Positions 43,335 through 51,319 of a stretch of 64,000 nt of DNA are shown here, piece by piece. The stretch comes from Deltaproteobacteria bacterium (lineage in GTDB: Bacteria > Desulfobacterota > Desulfomonilia > UBA1062). Location of the stretch: NCBI GenBank assembly GCA_029547185.1, contig JAKPPU010000004.1:62001-126000 (forward strand). Direction: 5' to 3'. Below the pieces are notes generated by a model. It did no database searches, had not been told where the DNA came from, and saw only the letters and a list, made by a program, of their open reading frames with translations. Numbering within the stretch: the stretch's first letter is position 1; the number at the start of each line of letters is the position of its first letter. Position numbers and translations under genes: made by a program.

Positions 43335-43625
43335 TTATTCGATATCGCTGCCCGGGATGGGAAGCGGTGTCACAGGCTGGGTGTAGTCCTTTCTCTTGTC
43401 CCTGTCCCGCTTACGCTCCTGGAGGAGGAACAGCAGTGCCGCGGCATTGGTCTTTACATGGACGAAGATGCTCTCCGGGCCGTCATATGTGCTGTAGCGC
43501 TCGAGGTTGTTCTGCAGCTCTTCTATGAGTTTTCTGAGCGTTCCCTCGTGGAGCTCGTGCTTTGTCTTTACGAATACCTTTTTGGCTTCGAGTTCCATTT
43601 CGGAGTCCTTGCCACTCTCCTTCAT
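43335..43625 (-). CDS. Hypothetical protein, 96 aa
   Basis: A small acidic/basic helical protein: EAKKVFVKTKHELHEGTLRKLIEELQNNLERY followed by SIFVHVKTNAAALLFLLQERKRDRDKR (both read in parts). No Cys or obvious enzymatic motif, no signal peptide. Stand-alone on the minus strand, upstream of the cysE gene. Family not recognised. Confidence 0.55.
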   Translation of the reverse strand: MKESGKDSEMELEAKKVFVKTKHELHEGTLRKLIEELQNNLERYSTYDGPESIFVHVKTNAAALLFLLQERKRDRDKRKDYTQPVTPLPIPGSDIE

Positions 43626-43759
43626 CGGCTCCCCCGTTTTTTCTTTGGAAAATTACCCCATATCCATACTTCGGTCAATGGATATCATAGCAGGAGCCGA
43701 TCCCTCCGGCATCAAGCCGGGGAGCCCTTCACTCCATGAAGGAATGATTGCAGAATAAA

Positions 43760-43799
43760 TTGACATCTTGTTCGGATTGGTATAGTTCTAATTAGTACT
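43760..43799 (+). promoter_or_regulatory. Promoter and putative operator of the marR gene
   Basis: TTGACA (43760-43765) is followed by TATAGT at 15 bp or TAGTTC at 17 bp. Overlapping the start region is a 16-bp palindrome AGTTCTAATTAGTACT (43784-43799), perfect except for one base pair. MarR-family dimers bind such sequences, and its position over the promoter suits autorepression. Confidence 0.6.
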
Positions 43800-43833
43800 T
43801 TTTACTCGTTCCTGACGACTCAAAGGAGAGATC

Positions 43834-44316
43834 ATGGCGAAACCGCGACAAGGGGCCTTTCTCATCGCCCAGATGCACCAGATCTCGGGACGCATCTTTT
43901 CCCGGATGCTCAAGGACTTCCATATCGACACGATCACCCCTTCGCAGGGAAGGATCCTCTTTGCCCTGTGGGGAAAGGATGACATTCCCATCCAGGAGCT
44001 CGCCAGGAAGACCTCCCTCAAGAAATCGACACTCACCACCATGCTCGATGTCCTCGAAGGATCGGGGCATATCGAGAGGGTCCCTTCGGGAGCGGACCGC
44101 AGAAAGATCCACATCAGGCTCACCGCCAGAGACAACGCGCTCCAGGATGCGTACCGCCAGGTATCGAGGAAGATGACCGATCTCTGCTATGCAGGGTTTT
44201 CGGAAAAGGAGATCGATGCATTCGAAGAGTCCCTCAAGAAAATCCTCAAGAATCTGAAACGTTCGGAGCAGGAGATGGGCGGCAGCGCTCCGCACGGCGA
44301 AAGGACGAAGCCATGA
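43834..44316 (+). CDS. MarR-family transcriptional regulator
   Basis: A 160-residue winged-helix regulator. The MarR core is ITPSQGRILFALWGKDDIPIQELARKTSLKKSTLTTMLDVLEGSGHIERVPSGADRRKI, read across its helix-turn-helix and wing (DRRKIHIRLT is the wing). Helical dimerisation ends frame it. ATGA overlaps the start of the metallo-beta-lactamase gene, so the two form an operon. It probably represses its own promoter (palindrome at 43784) and responds to the substrate or product of the next gene. Confidence 0.92.
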   Translation: MAKPRQGAFLIAQMHQISGRIFSRMLKDFHIDTITPSQGRILFALWGKDDIPIQELARKTSLKKSTLTTMLDVLEGSGHIERVPSGADRRKIHIRLTARDNALQDAYRQVSRKMTDLCYAGFSEKEIDAFEESLKKILKNLKRSEQEMGGSAPHGERTKP

Positions 44317-45134
44317 TCAGGGTCAGAAAGTACGGAGAGGTGACGGACTTCTGCATGGGCAGGACCATAGGCCCCGTCGTGCCCTATGCTGTGCACGCCT
44401 TTCTCATCGGCGACACCCTCATTGACACGGGAACGGTGTATGCACAGGAGGAATTCCTCGATGCCCTCAAGGGCTCCTCCCTGTCGACCATCATAAACAC
44501 GCATCATCACGAGGACCACATAGGGAACAACCTGGCCCTCCACAACGCCTTCGGAGCCTCCATCCATGCCCATGAAAAGGCCCTTCCCTTCCTTGCCGAT
44601 CCGAAGGCCATCGGGCTCAAAGCCTACCAGCGCATCGTCTGGGGCCTTCCGGAAAAATCCCAAGGGCAAGCGCTGGACAGCCGCATCTCCTGTGCCGGCC
44701 GCACCTTCGATGTCATCTACACCCCCGGGCATTCGCCCGATCACGTCTGCCTTTTCAATCCGGATACGGGATGGCTCTTCACCGGAGACATCTTCTGCGG
44801 AAGGACCGTGCGGTACCTGAGGCGGGACGAGGATTTCTCCCTGACCCTCTCGTCGCTCAAGCGCCTGGCAGAGCTTGACGTCACGACACTGTTCTGCAGC
44901 CTTAAAGGGATCGTAGAGGACGGCAAAGCGGCTCTCGAGGCAAAGATATCCTTCATGGAGAGGCTCGCCGCAGAGGTACTCGAACTCAAGGAGTCGGGGT
45001 ATCCTCCCTGCAGGATTCGCAGGAAGATCCTCGGCCGCGAGGATGCGATGTATTACCTGAGCACCGCTCATTTCTCCAAGGAGCACGTCATTGAGAGTAT
45101 TCTCTTCCCGGCAGCAGGATGTCCTTCAGACTGA
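44313..45134 (+). CDS. Metallo-beta-lactamase-fold hydrolase
   Basis: A 273-residue protein. The zinc-binding motif INTHHHEDHIGN (residues 62-72) has the HxHxDH set, with later ligands in YTPGHSPDHVCLF and LFTGDIFCGRTV, so both metal sites look intact. The C-terminal third (VLELKESGYPPCRIRRKILG, YYLSTAHFSKEH) is typical of the glyoxalase-II/lactonase-like subgroup. It is translationally coupled to marR (ATGA). Its end overlaps the convergent FAD oxidoreductase gene by 47 bases. Confidence 0.85.
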   Translation: MIRVRKYGEVTDFCMGRTIGPVVPYAVHAFLIGDTLIDTGTVYAQEEFLDALKGSSLSTIINTHHHEDHIGNNLALHNAFGASIHAHEKALPFLADPKAIGLKAYQRIVWGLPEKSQGQALDSRISCAGRTFDVIYTPGHSPDHVCLFNPDTGWLFTGDIFCGRTVRYLRRDEDFSLTLSSLKRLAELDVTTLFCSLKGIVEDGKAALEAKISFMERLAAEVLELKESGYPPCRIRRKILGREDAMYYLSTAHFSKEHVIESILFPAAGCPSD

Positions 45135-46050
45135 ACCTGCTCAAACGGGCGAGGGAGTAGGGCGCGCCCGTGATAATGGACTTCGCTGCAAGGATCCCGC
45201 TCTTCACGGCAGGCCCGATGCCCTCGCCCATGTCGATGGTGGCGAGGCCGGCCGCGTCTCCGACGAGGTAGGCGTTTTCATTCCGGACCGGCCCGGTGTC
45301 CTTCCTGACGTAGTAGGCATATCCCCTCGGATTTGAGATATGATCCGGATCGACGGAAAGCCCTTTGAGCTTTTCGGTAAAAGCGTGCCAGTGGTCTCTG
45401 ATGCTCTGGTTGTTGACTTTGAGCCTGGAGAACTTGCCGCCGACCCCCACGTTGAGATAGCCTCCCTCCTTGGGCACATACCAGGCGTACCCCGGCAGCC
45501 CTTCATCGAAGAACCACAGGCGGCACGTGCCGTCCCCGTCCTCGGAGGGGATCTCCTTTTCCAGGGTGATGACAAGGGCGTCTTCCGGCCTGGGCCTCAC
45601 TCCGCGGAAAAGGGCTCCATAGACCGGACAGGACGTCCCGGCGGCGCCCACGAGGAAACGGCACCGGTAAGCGTCGTCGATGACGTAGGAATAGCCGTCT
45701 CTTTCAATCCTGCAGGCACGGTGGGTGAACACCGGTACGCCCGTCCGCTGCAGGAGCCAGGAATCGAACTCGCTCCGCCTGATGGAGTACTGCCTGGTGG
45801 GCAGGGGAAGCCGTTTCCCGAAGAGATGAACCGTCAGCTTCCTCATGGTCAGCAGGCCGAAGGGATACTCTTTCGGATGAACATGGAGGTCTCTCAGCAC
45901 GGAAGGGGTGATCCAGCCTGCACACGGTTTGGCCCTCGCGAGAGACTCCTTTTCGAGGATGAGGACCTGCATGCCGTACTGCCTGAGCATCCATGCACAG
46001 CTCGACCCTGCCGGGCCCCCGCCGATGATGATGACCTCTGAGGCGACCAT
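45088..46050 (-). CDS. FAD-dependent oxidoreductase, geranylgeranyl reductase-like
   Basis: A 320-residue flavoprotein. FAD motifs: VIIIGGGPAGSSCAWMLRQYG, then EKESLARAKPCAGWITP, and near the C-terminus YLVGDAAGLATIDMGEGIGPAVKSG. The GW..P motif (KPCAGWITPSVL) and GDAAG region match the geranylgeranyl reductase/archaeal lipid reductase subgroup, and the length is on the short side. It lies 12 bases downstream of cfa on the same strand, suggesting it reduces an unsaturated lipid intermediate linked to the Cfa product. Confidence 0.8.
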   Translation of the reverse strand: MVASEVIIIGGGPAGSSCAWMLRQYGMQVLILEKESLARAKPCAGWITPSVLRDLHVHPKEYPFGLLTMRKLTVHLFGKRLPLPTRQYSIRRSEFDSWLLQRTGVPVFTHRACRIERDGYSYVIDDAYRCRFLVGAAGTSCPVYGALFRGVRPRPEDALVITLEKEIPSEDGDGTCRLWFFDEGLPGYAWYVPKEGGYLNVGVGGKFSRLKVNNQSIRDHWHAFTEKLKGLSVDPDHISNPRGYAYYVRKDTGPVRNENAYLVGDAAGLATIDMGEGIGPAVKSGILAAKSIITGAPYSLARLSRFSLKDILLPGREYSQ

Positions 46051-46062
46051 GGCGCAGGGATC

Positions 46063-47184
46063 CTACCTGTGCCTGCAGTCGGGCTGCTTTGTCCCGGGCT
46101 TGGTCATCACCACCTGCCACAGCTGCACGGTGCGTGAGCGGAACGCCCCTGCCGAGCTCAGGAGATAGAACCTCCACATCCGGCGGAACCGCTCGTCGTA
46201 CCGGGGTTTAAGCTCGGGCCAATGCCTCTCGAAATTTGCATGCCAGGCCATGAGGGTCCTGTCGTAATCCGGCCCGAAATTATGCCAGTCTTCCATGACG
46301 AACAGGCCTTCCATGGCGCGGCTGAGCTGGGAGATCGAAGGGACTTGACCATTGGGGAAAATGTATTTCGTGGTCCAGGGATTGCCGATCCTGATGCTCT
46401 CATTGCCTCCGATGGTGTGGAAAAACCCGACGCCGTCGCTTTTGAGCGTCCGGTCGACGACCTCCATGTAGGTCCGGTAATTCCTGTAGCCCACATGCTC
46501 CATGATCCCGATCGAGACGACCCTGTCATAGGTCCCTTCGACTTCTCGATAATCCTGGAGCCTGATGTCGACCGGGAGGCCTGCGCAGAGCTCTTTCCCC
46601 AGCTCAACCTGCTGCCGCGAGACGGTCACGCCGGTAACGATCGCTCCGTACTTTTCCGCTGCGTACCGTGCAAACGAGCCCCATCCGCAGCCGAGATCGA
46701 GCACCCTCATCCCGGGCTCGATCCCTGCCTTCCGGCAGACGAGATCCATCTTGGCGACTTGCGCTTCATCAAGGGTATCAGCACCCCTCCAGTATCCGCA
46801 GGTGTAGTTCATCCTCGAGTCGAGCATGGAGCGATAGAGGTCATTGCCGATATCGTAGTGCTTGATGCCCACTTCATGGGCGCGGCCGGGCCTCTGAAGA
46901 TTGATGATCAGCGGCTTGAGTGCATGCCAGGCAAGGCGGGGATTCCGGCTTATGGCCCTGTCGATCCCGGCACGGAGCGCGCGGTCGAAGAACTGATCCA
47001 GCGCCGGACAATCCCACCAGCCGTCCATGTATGACTCTCCGGCCCCGAGTATGCCGTCGCGGAGGATTCGCCTGAAAACATCCCGGTTGTGTATCCTTAT
47101 GTCCCAGGGATTGTCTCCATTGATCGCGATTCCGGCAGACGACAGAAGACCCTGAACGATGCCGCCAGCATCCTGCTTCGCCAT
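46063..47184 (-). CDS. cfa: Cyclopropane-fatty-acyl-phospholipid synthase
   Basis: A 373-residue SAM-dependent lipid methyltransferase. GGGGGT precedes ATG 47184. Signatures: IKHYDIGNDLYRSMLDSRMNYTCGYW, the SAM-binding motif RVLDLGCGWGSFARYAAEKYG, the bicarbonate/active-site region VSIGIMEHVGYRNYRTYM, and IHGGNESIR-like GGNESIR. The end (MTKPGTKQPD) is shorter than E. coli Cfa but typical of the Cfa1/CmaA-like group. It adds a methylene across double bonds of membrane fatty acids. In an operon with the downstream reductase. Confidence 0.92.
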   Translation of the reverse strand: MAKQDAGGIVQGLLSSAGIAINGDNPWDIRIHNRDVFRRILRDGILGAGESYMDGWWDCPALDQFFDRALRAGIDRAISRNPRLAWHALKPLIINLQRPGRAHEVGIKHYDIGNDLYRSMLDSRMNYTCGYWRGADTLDEAQVAKMDLVCRKAGIEPGMRVLDLGCGWGSFARYAAEKYGAIVTGVTVSRQQVELGKELCAGLPVDIRLQDYREVEGTYDRVVSIGIMEHVGYRNYRTYMEVVDRTLKSDGVGFFHTIGGNESIRIGNPWTTKYIFPNGQVPSISQLSRAMEGLFVMEDWHNFGPDYDRTLMAWHANFERHWPELKPRYDERFRRMWRFYLLSSAGAFRSRTVQLWQVVMTKPGTKQPDCRHR

Positions 47185-47520
47185 TGACACCCCCTCGATA
47201 CAGAGCGCCCTGCACAATTCCATGATAGTGTGAACCGGCAGTTTCTCAAGACCAACCGTAGGATACTATTCGATATTTAGCATTTTCATCCCCTTCTATC
47301 GGCAGAGAGCTCGTGGCTGTCCACGGGGATGCTGCAGGAAATGGCGGAAGGAGCGGTTCAGAGGAAACTTTTTTGAATTATCAGGGAGGCTAATAAATCG
47401 GATCTGTTTTTCCGAACAACTGCATACTCCAGTAGTTCCATTCTTCCGGCCAGGCCCCCATGGTGGGCGCCTGGCCCGTTTTACCGTATCACCCGGCTTG
47501 CCTAAAGGGCCGGCTCAGTC
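47185..47520. other. Intergenic region between cfa and the Spy-like gene
   Basis: No gene. A strong GC hairpin GGCCAGGC.CCC...GGG.GCCTGGCC lies at 47448-47474, followed on the plus strand by CGTTTT. On the minus strand it follows the Spy-like gene without a U-run. Probably an RNA 3' end structure for the minus-strand operon. Confidence 0.45.
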
Positions 47521-47976
47521 TCATTCGTTGCGCATGGGGGGACCGCCGCGGCTCCGTTCCCTCTTTTGATGAAACTCCCTGGCCATCGACATGAGCCTCT
47601 GATAGCGCTCCTGCCCGAGGATCTTCCGTACCTGGAGAAGGTATCGGAAGCGCTCCATGGAGAGCTTCTCCCTCTGCTGCTCCAGCTTCTGGAACTGGTT
47701 TAAGGCAGCGCGTTCGTTGAAATTCTGCTGCCCGAGGATATTGTCCAGCTCGAACCGCTCCTTTTCCACGTTGCTTTTCAGATCGATCAGTGTCCTGCGG
47801 TTCTGTACGTAGAGCGAATCGAGGGCCTCCTTCTCGGACTGGCTCACGCCGACCTTATCCGCCATGCTCGGCACCTGCCACCATCTGCCCGGAGGTCCGT
47901 CTCCCAATGCCTTGGTGACAACCGGGCAAAGCAGTATCATCATGCCGATCAAGAGCATCCCGGTCTTTTTCATCAT
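47521..47976 (-). CDS. Spy/CpxP-like (LTXXQ) periplasmic protein
   Basis: A 151-residue protein with AGGAGG before ATG 47976. A signal peptide (KTGMLLIGMMILLCPVVTKALG) is followed by a largely helical acidic/basic region: VGVSQSEKEALDSLYVQNRRTLIDLKSNVEKERFELDNIL, then a second long helix rich in Gln and Arg, ending in basic/Pro. This is the profile of Spy/CpxP-like chaperones, which bind unfolded periplasmic proteins. It is downstream of an anti-sigma/ECF sigma pair (gap 43), the usual arrangement for envelope-stress genes. Confidence 0.8.
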   Translation of the reverse strand: MMKKTGMLLIGMMILLCPVVTKALGDGPPGRWWQVPSMADKVGVSQSEKEALDSLYVQNRRTLIDLKSNVEKERFELDNILGQQNFNERAALNQFQKLEQQREKLSMERFRYLLQVRKILGQERYQRLMSMAREFHQKRERSRGGPPMRNE

Positions 47977-48019
47977 CGTGCACCTCCTTTTTTCTTTTGC
48001 CTTGTTATCTGAAATCTCT

Positions 48020-48520
48020 TCAGCTGATGGGGACGACGAAGTCGTAAATGTCCTCATCCGAAACATCCGACGCCCCCTCGGGCAATATCTCCCTGTAGGA
48101 GGCCGGCAGAGAATCTTCTTCGAGCATGCTTATCTCGATCATGAGCTTCTCGTCCTGCACCATCTCACGCGCAATGAGGTTCTGGTCTATCTCGGGGGAA
48201 TACCGGAACTGGACCAGCCAGGAGACGGTCAGCACCAGAAGAGCTGCCGCGGCTGCAAGCTTGAGGGTAAAACCCCAGCTCAAGCTCCATCCCTTCCGCT
48301 GCTCTTCCTCCACGGGCAATACGATCTTCCGGACCGGCTCCGGTGCATACTGCCGTGCGGATTTTCCGACCAGATCGAGCTGCCGCACAAGCTCCTGCCG
48401 CCCCCTTTGGCATACCGGGCAATGCTTGAGGTGGTCCCTGCTCTGACCGGCAAGGCCTTTTTCATCGACGACCGAGAGACTCAGCTCTTCAGGGCTCAAG
48501 TGATCTTTATCCATGCTCAT
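48020..48520 (-). CDS. Anti-sigma factor (zinc-finger type)
   Basis: A 166-residue protein. The cytoplasmic N-terminus has the zinc-binding anti-sigma motif DHLKHCPVCQRGRQEL (H-x3-C-x2-C). One membrane segment (LAAAAALLVLTVSWLVQF) is followed by an acidic periplasmic tail of ~65 residues. The ATG overlaps the upstream sigma gene stop (ATGA). It should hold the ECF sigma factor inactive until an envelope signal acts on the periplasmic tail. Confidence 0.85.
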   Translation of the reverse strand: MSMDKDHLSPEELSLSVVDEKGLAGQSRDHLKHCPVCQRGRQELVRQLDLVGKSARQYAPEPVRKIVLPVEEEQRKGWSLSWGFTLKLAAAAALLVLTVSWLVQFRYSPEIDQNLIAREMVQDEKLMIEISMLEEDSLPASYREILPEGASDVSDEDIYDFVVPIS

Positions 48521-49134
48521 AGGCTCTCCTCCAGCGGGAACCCGCACAGCTCCTGCTCCTTGCGGAATTTATCCACTGCACGGTAGAGGTGGGTCTTCAC
48601 CGTGCTCTCGTTCTTCCCCAGGACAACGGATACCTCCTTGATGCCCAGGCCGTCGAGGAACCTCAGCCGGAATACCTCCTTCTCGGCGTCCGACAGCCGG
48701 GAGAGGAAGGCGCCCAGACGGTCCCAGAACTGCTTCTTCTCCAGATGATCGAGACTCGAGTCGTCCCTGGATGCGTGCTCCTCATCGTGCTGAGGGGAGA
48801 AGAAGGTGAAGATGGAGCGCAGACGCTTCTTCCGATAGAAGTCGCGCACCGCGTTGAGCGCGATGCGGTACAGCCATGACCGGAACATTCCCGGGTCCTT
48901 TAAACCCTTGACGCCCCGGTAGGCATTCATGAAGATCTCCTGCGTGATGTCTTCAGCGTCCATGCGCGATGATGTCCGGTAATAAACCATCCTGAAAATG
49001 TCTCCCTGAAATCTGGCGATGAGCCCCTCGAAGGCTCTCCTGTCGCCGGCTGCGGCCATTTTCACGGCCTCGGCCAGAGCCGCGGCGTCGTCCGGATTCA
49101 CCACCTGATCATCGTACTGCTCGAGCCCGTCCAT
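48517..49134 (-). CDS. ECF-type RNA polymerase sigma factor
   Basis: A 205-residue sigma-70 family (group IV) protein. Region 2 (FEGLIARFQGDIFRMVYYRTSSRMDAEDITQEIFMNAYRG, in parts) binds the -10 and core polymerase, with DAEDITQEIF the signature. Region 4 is FRLRFLDGLGIKEVSVVLGKNESTVKTHLYRAVDKF, the -35 helix-turn-helix. No extra domains. It leads an operon with its anti-sigma factor and the Spy-like protein, so it probably senses envelope stress. Confidence 0.95.
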   Translation of the reverse strand: MDGLEQYDDQVVNPDDAAALAEAVKMAAAGDRRAFEGLIARFQGDIFRMVYYRTSSRMDAEDITQEIFMNAYRGVKGLKDPGMFRSWLYRIALNAVRDFYRKKRLRSIFTFFSPQHDEEHASRDDSSLDHLEKKQFWDRLGAFLSRLSDAEKEVFRLRFLDGLGIKEVSVVLGKNESTVKTHLYRAVDKFRKEQELCGFPLEESL

Positions 49135-49275
49135 CTTCTGTCAGCCTTTTAAAAAAAGCCCTGTATCCATCTTCCGACATGGGCTCTTAAGCCGGCGATG
49201 ATCCCTTCAGACGGCCTGCCCTTTCGGTTCCTTCTCCACGTTCTCTTCACATTTGCCTCTTATGACGATCAAGCC

Positions 49276-49791
49276 TTACATTTTGTCTACAGGGGGTACA
49301 TTTTCCTGCCCGGGGACGTCAAGAATCAGAGGAAGATGCCCGGTAAGCTCCAGGAACTTCATGACGTCTTCCGTGGAGACCACCAGGGTGCTCGTGTTCA
49401 CGAGGGGATGGCACTGCATGGCATCGTACTTGAGCAGATCACGGTCGATAATCACCTCGACGCTGCAATCACGGTCATTGATGACGCCCAGGAGCGTCAC
49501 CGATCCCGGATGCAGCCCCAGATGCCTCTCCAGACGCTCAGAGGAGGCAAAGCTCAGACCTTTTGCTCCGAGGAGCGTCTCCAGCGCCTTGATGTCGACC
49601 GACTTGTCCGCACCTACCGTAACCAGAAAGTGCCTGCGGCCTTTCCTGTCTCGGAGAAAGAGGTTCTTGGTCTTGGCGGAGCCGTCCGGGATATCGAGGC
49701 AGTCGGCCTGCTCGCAGGTGTAGACCGCCTCGTGGTCGTACCGCCGGTATGATATCCCGTTCTTGTTCAGGTATTCAAAAATATCCGTCAT
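49276..49791 (-). CDS. YbaK/ProX-family aminoacyl-tRNA deacylase
   Basis: A 171-residue protein of the YbaK/EbsC/ProX family. It contains DHEAVYTCEQADCLDIPDG, KTKNLFLRDRKGRRHFLV, and GLHPGSVTLLGVINDRDCSVEVIIDRDLLKYDAMQCHPLVNTSTL, with the conserved K, the GxxS..G.. region and the strand near the C-terminus. These enzymes remove wrongly attached alanine from tRNA-Pro (the PrdX/ProXp-ala group is closest). Start overlaps the nitroreductase stop by 4 bases (ATGA). Confidence 0.9.
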   Translation of the reverse strand: MTDIFEYLNKNGISYRRYDHEAVYTCEQADCLDIPDGSAKTKNLFLRDRKGRRHFLVTVGADKSVDIKALETLLGAKGLSFASSERLERHLGLHPGSVTLLGVINDRDCSVEVIIDRDLLKYDAMQCHPLVNTSTLVVSTEDVMKFLELTGHLPLILDVPGQENVPPVDKM

Positions 49792-50357
49792 GAGAGGATA
49801 ATGTCGTCGAGCTTCCGCTTGGGCACGTGGTGGCCCCCTTCTTCGTCCCTCCAGTACTCTATCCTGTCGCCGGGGTCGATCTCCTCGATCTTCACATCCT
49901 CATCCGGTTTGCCCAGGGCGATGACGAGGATGATCTCGTATCTCTTGGGAATTTTCAGGGCCTCTCTCAGCTGACTGCGCTGAATCGCGGCTATCATGCA
50001 TCCGCCCAGGCCCCGCTCCACCGCACCGAGCAGGATGCTCTGGGCCGCGATGCCGTAATCACACCCGAAGGACTTGGTGACGGTCGTGTCTCCGAGGACA
50101 ACGATGTATGCCGAAGGCCGCTCACCTTCCTTGGGTCCCGGCCAGTCTTTCAGGTACATGGCCCATGCGAGGTGGGGAAAGATGAGCTTGTTCCTCGCGG
50201 GTGTGTTCGAGAGGATATACCGCAAAGGCTGGAGATTCGCCGCCGACGCCGAAAGCCTTGCAAGATCGACCAGGTCCCTCAAGACCCCGATCTCGATGGG
50301 CGACCTCTCGTCGAACCTCCTGTATGACCTGTTCTTCACTACGAGATCCCGAATCAT
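49788..50357 (-). CDS. Nitroreductase-family protein
   Basis: A 189-residue FMN-binding nitroreductase: LVVKNRSYRRFDERSPI at the N-terminus (RSYRRFD motif binding FMN phosphate), LARLSASAANLQPLRYILS, and GAVERGLGGCMIAAIQRSQLREAL. It uses NAD(P)H to reduce quinones, flavins or nitro compounds. AGGAGGAGG precedes the ATG. Co-transcribed with the tRNA deacylase through an ATGA overlap. Confidence 0.88.
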   Translation of the reverse strand: MIRDLVVKNRSYRRFDERSPIEIGVLRDLVDLARLSASAANLQPLRYILSNTPARNKLIFPHLAWAMYLKDWPGPKEGERPSAYIVVLGDTTVTKSFGCDYGIAAQSILLGAVERGLGGCMIAAIQRSQLREALKIPKRYEIILVIALGKPDEDVKIEEIDPGDRIEYWRDEEGGHHVPKRKLDDIILS

Positions 50358-50512
50358 TTCCTCCTCCTTGATGCTGCCCGATCGGGCGCATGATCATCCG
50401 TACATTAAGCACTTCCCCTGTTTACCACCAGAGCACGGCAAATACAAAAGGAGAAATCCCCCTCGTACCGTGCTTGAGCCGGGAGCTCGCTCCCGGCTCA
50501 AGGGATGAGGGA

Positions 50513-51235
50513 TCAGGAAGCGGATGCCCGGGACTTTTTCAGGTTCTTGATGAACGGCTTGAAGAGGAAGCTCTTCTCGTCGAGAGAGCAGAGCTGCTCG
50601 AACATGGGCACCGTTACGGTGAAGGCGAGGATGTCCGGCGGCAGGTATTGCCGCATGGCGATATCCGTAGCCCCGATGATGGCCTGCGGCCTCTGCAAGT
50701 CCTCGAACAGGGGCAGGAGCTCCATGCACCCGGAGCCGAACGGCGCGATCACGGCCGGAGGATCTCCCGGCACGCTCCAGTAATTGGCGCCGATGACGAG
50801 CATGCTCAGCTGGTCCGGATTGACGAAGAAGGTCACGGTCTTCAAGAGCTCGTATTTCTCCGGGCGAAGCGGCCCCATGAGGATGTACGGGTTTTCCATC
50901 TCGTAGGGCTTTCTCTTGTCGAACCAGTTCTCCATGATGGGTCGAGTTGCCTTGAGGCCCTCGCCTTCGAAGAGGAACGTGACATAGTCTTCCCGCGAGC
51001 GCGTCTGCACGCCGCACAGGTGGCTTCCCGCACCGCCGCAACCGAAGTTGTCCTTTGTGATCTGCAGCGTCTCGCCCTTGAGGAAGTTCTCGTAAAATCG
51101 GAAGATGCACATATGCTTGCCGGGCTTGAGCGTGATGAGAGGCTCGAAGCCCGAGGTGTCGGGCGAATCGTACATGCCGAGCAGGGGATTCGTCAGACCG
51201 AGCCGGGTAACCAATGTCTTCTGATCAGGCATCAT
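50513..51235 (-). CDS. DUF169 domain protein
   Basis: A 240-residue protein with GGAGG 6 bases before ATG 51235. It has a C-rich feature (DNFGCGGAGSHLCG) and a conserved G-rich stretch (APFGSGCMELLPLFEDLQRPQAIIGATDIAM, in parts) characteristic of DUF169. The family's function is unknown; members are common in anaerobes. It follows the hydratase-family gene (51320) on the same strand with an 84-base gap. Confidence 0.8.
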   Translation of the reverse strand: MMPDQKTLVTRLGLTNPLLGMYDSPDTSGFEPLITLKPGKHMCIFRFYENFLKGETLQITKDNFGCGGAGSHLCGVQTRSREDYVTFLFEGEGLKATRPIMENWFDKRKPYEMENPYILMGPLRPEKYELLKTVTFFVNPDQLSMLVIGANYWSVPGDPPAVIAPFGSGCMELLPLFEDLQRPQAIIGATDIAMRQYLPPDILAFTVTVPMFEQLCSLDEKSFLFKPFIKNLKKSRASAS

Positions 51236-51319
51236 GGCCGCCTCCTTCGATCGATTTTGTATTCTCCTGATCTGATCCTGGCACTTGAGGCAGGGCTTGC
51301 GCAACTGTTTTTTTTGCCG

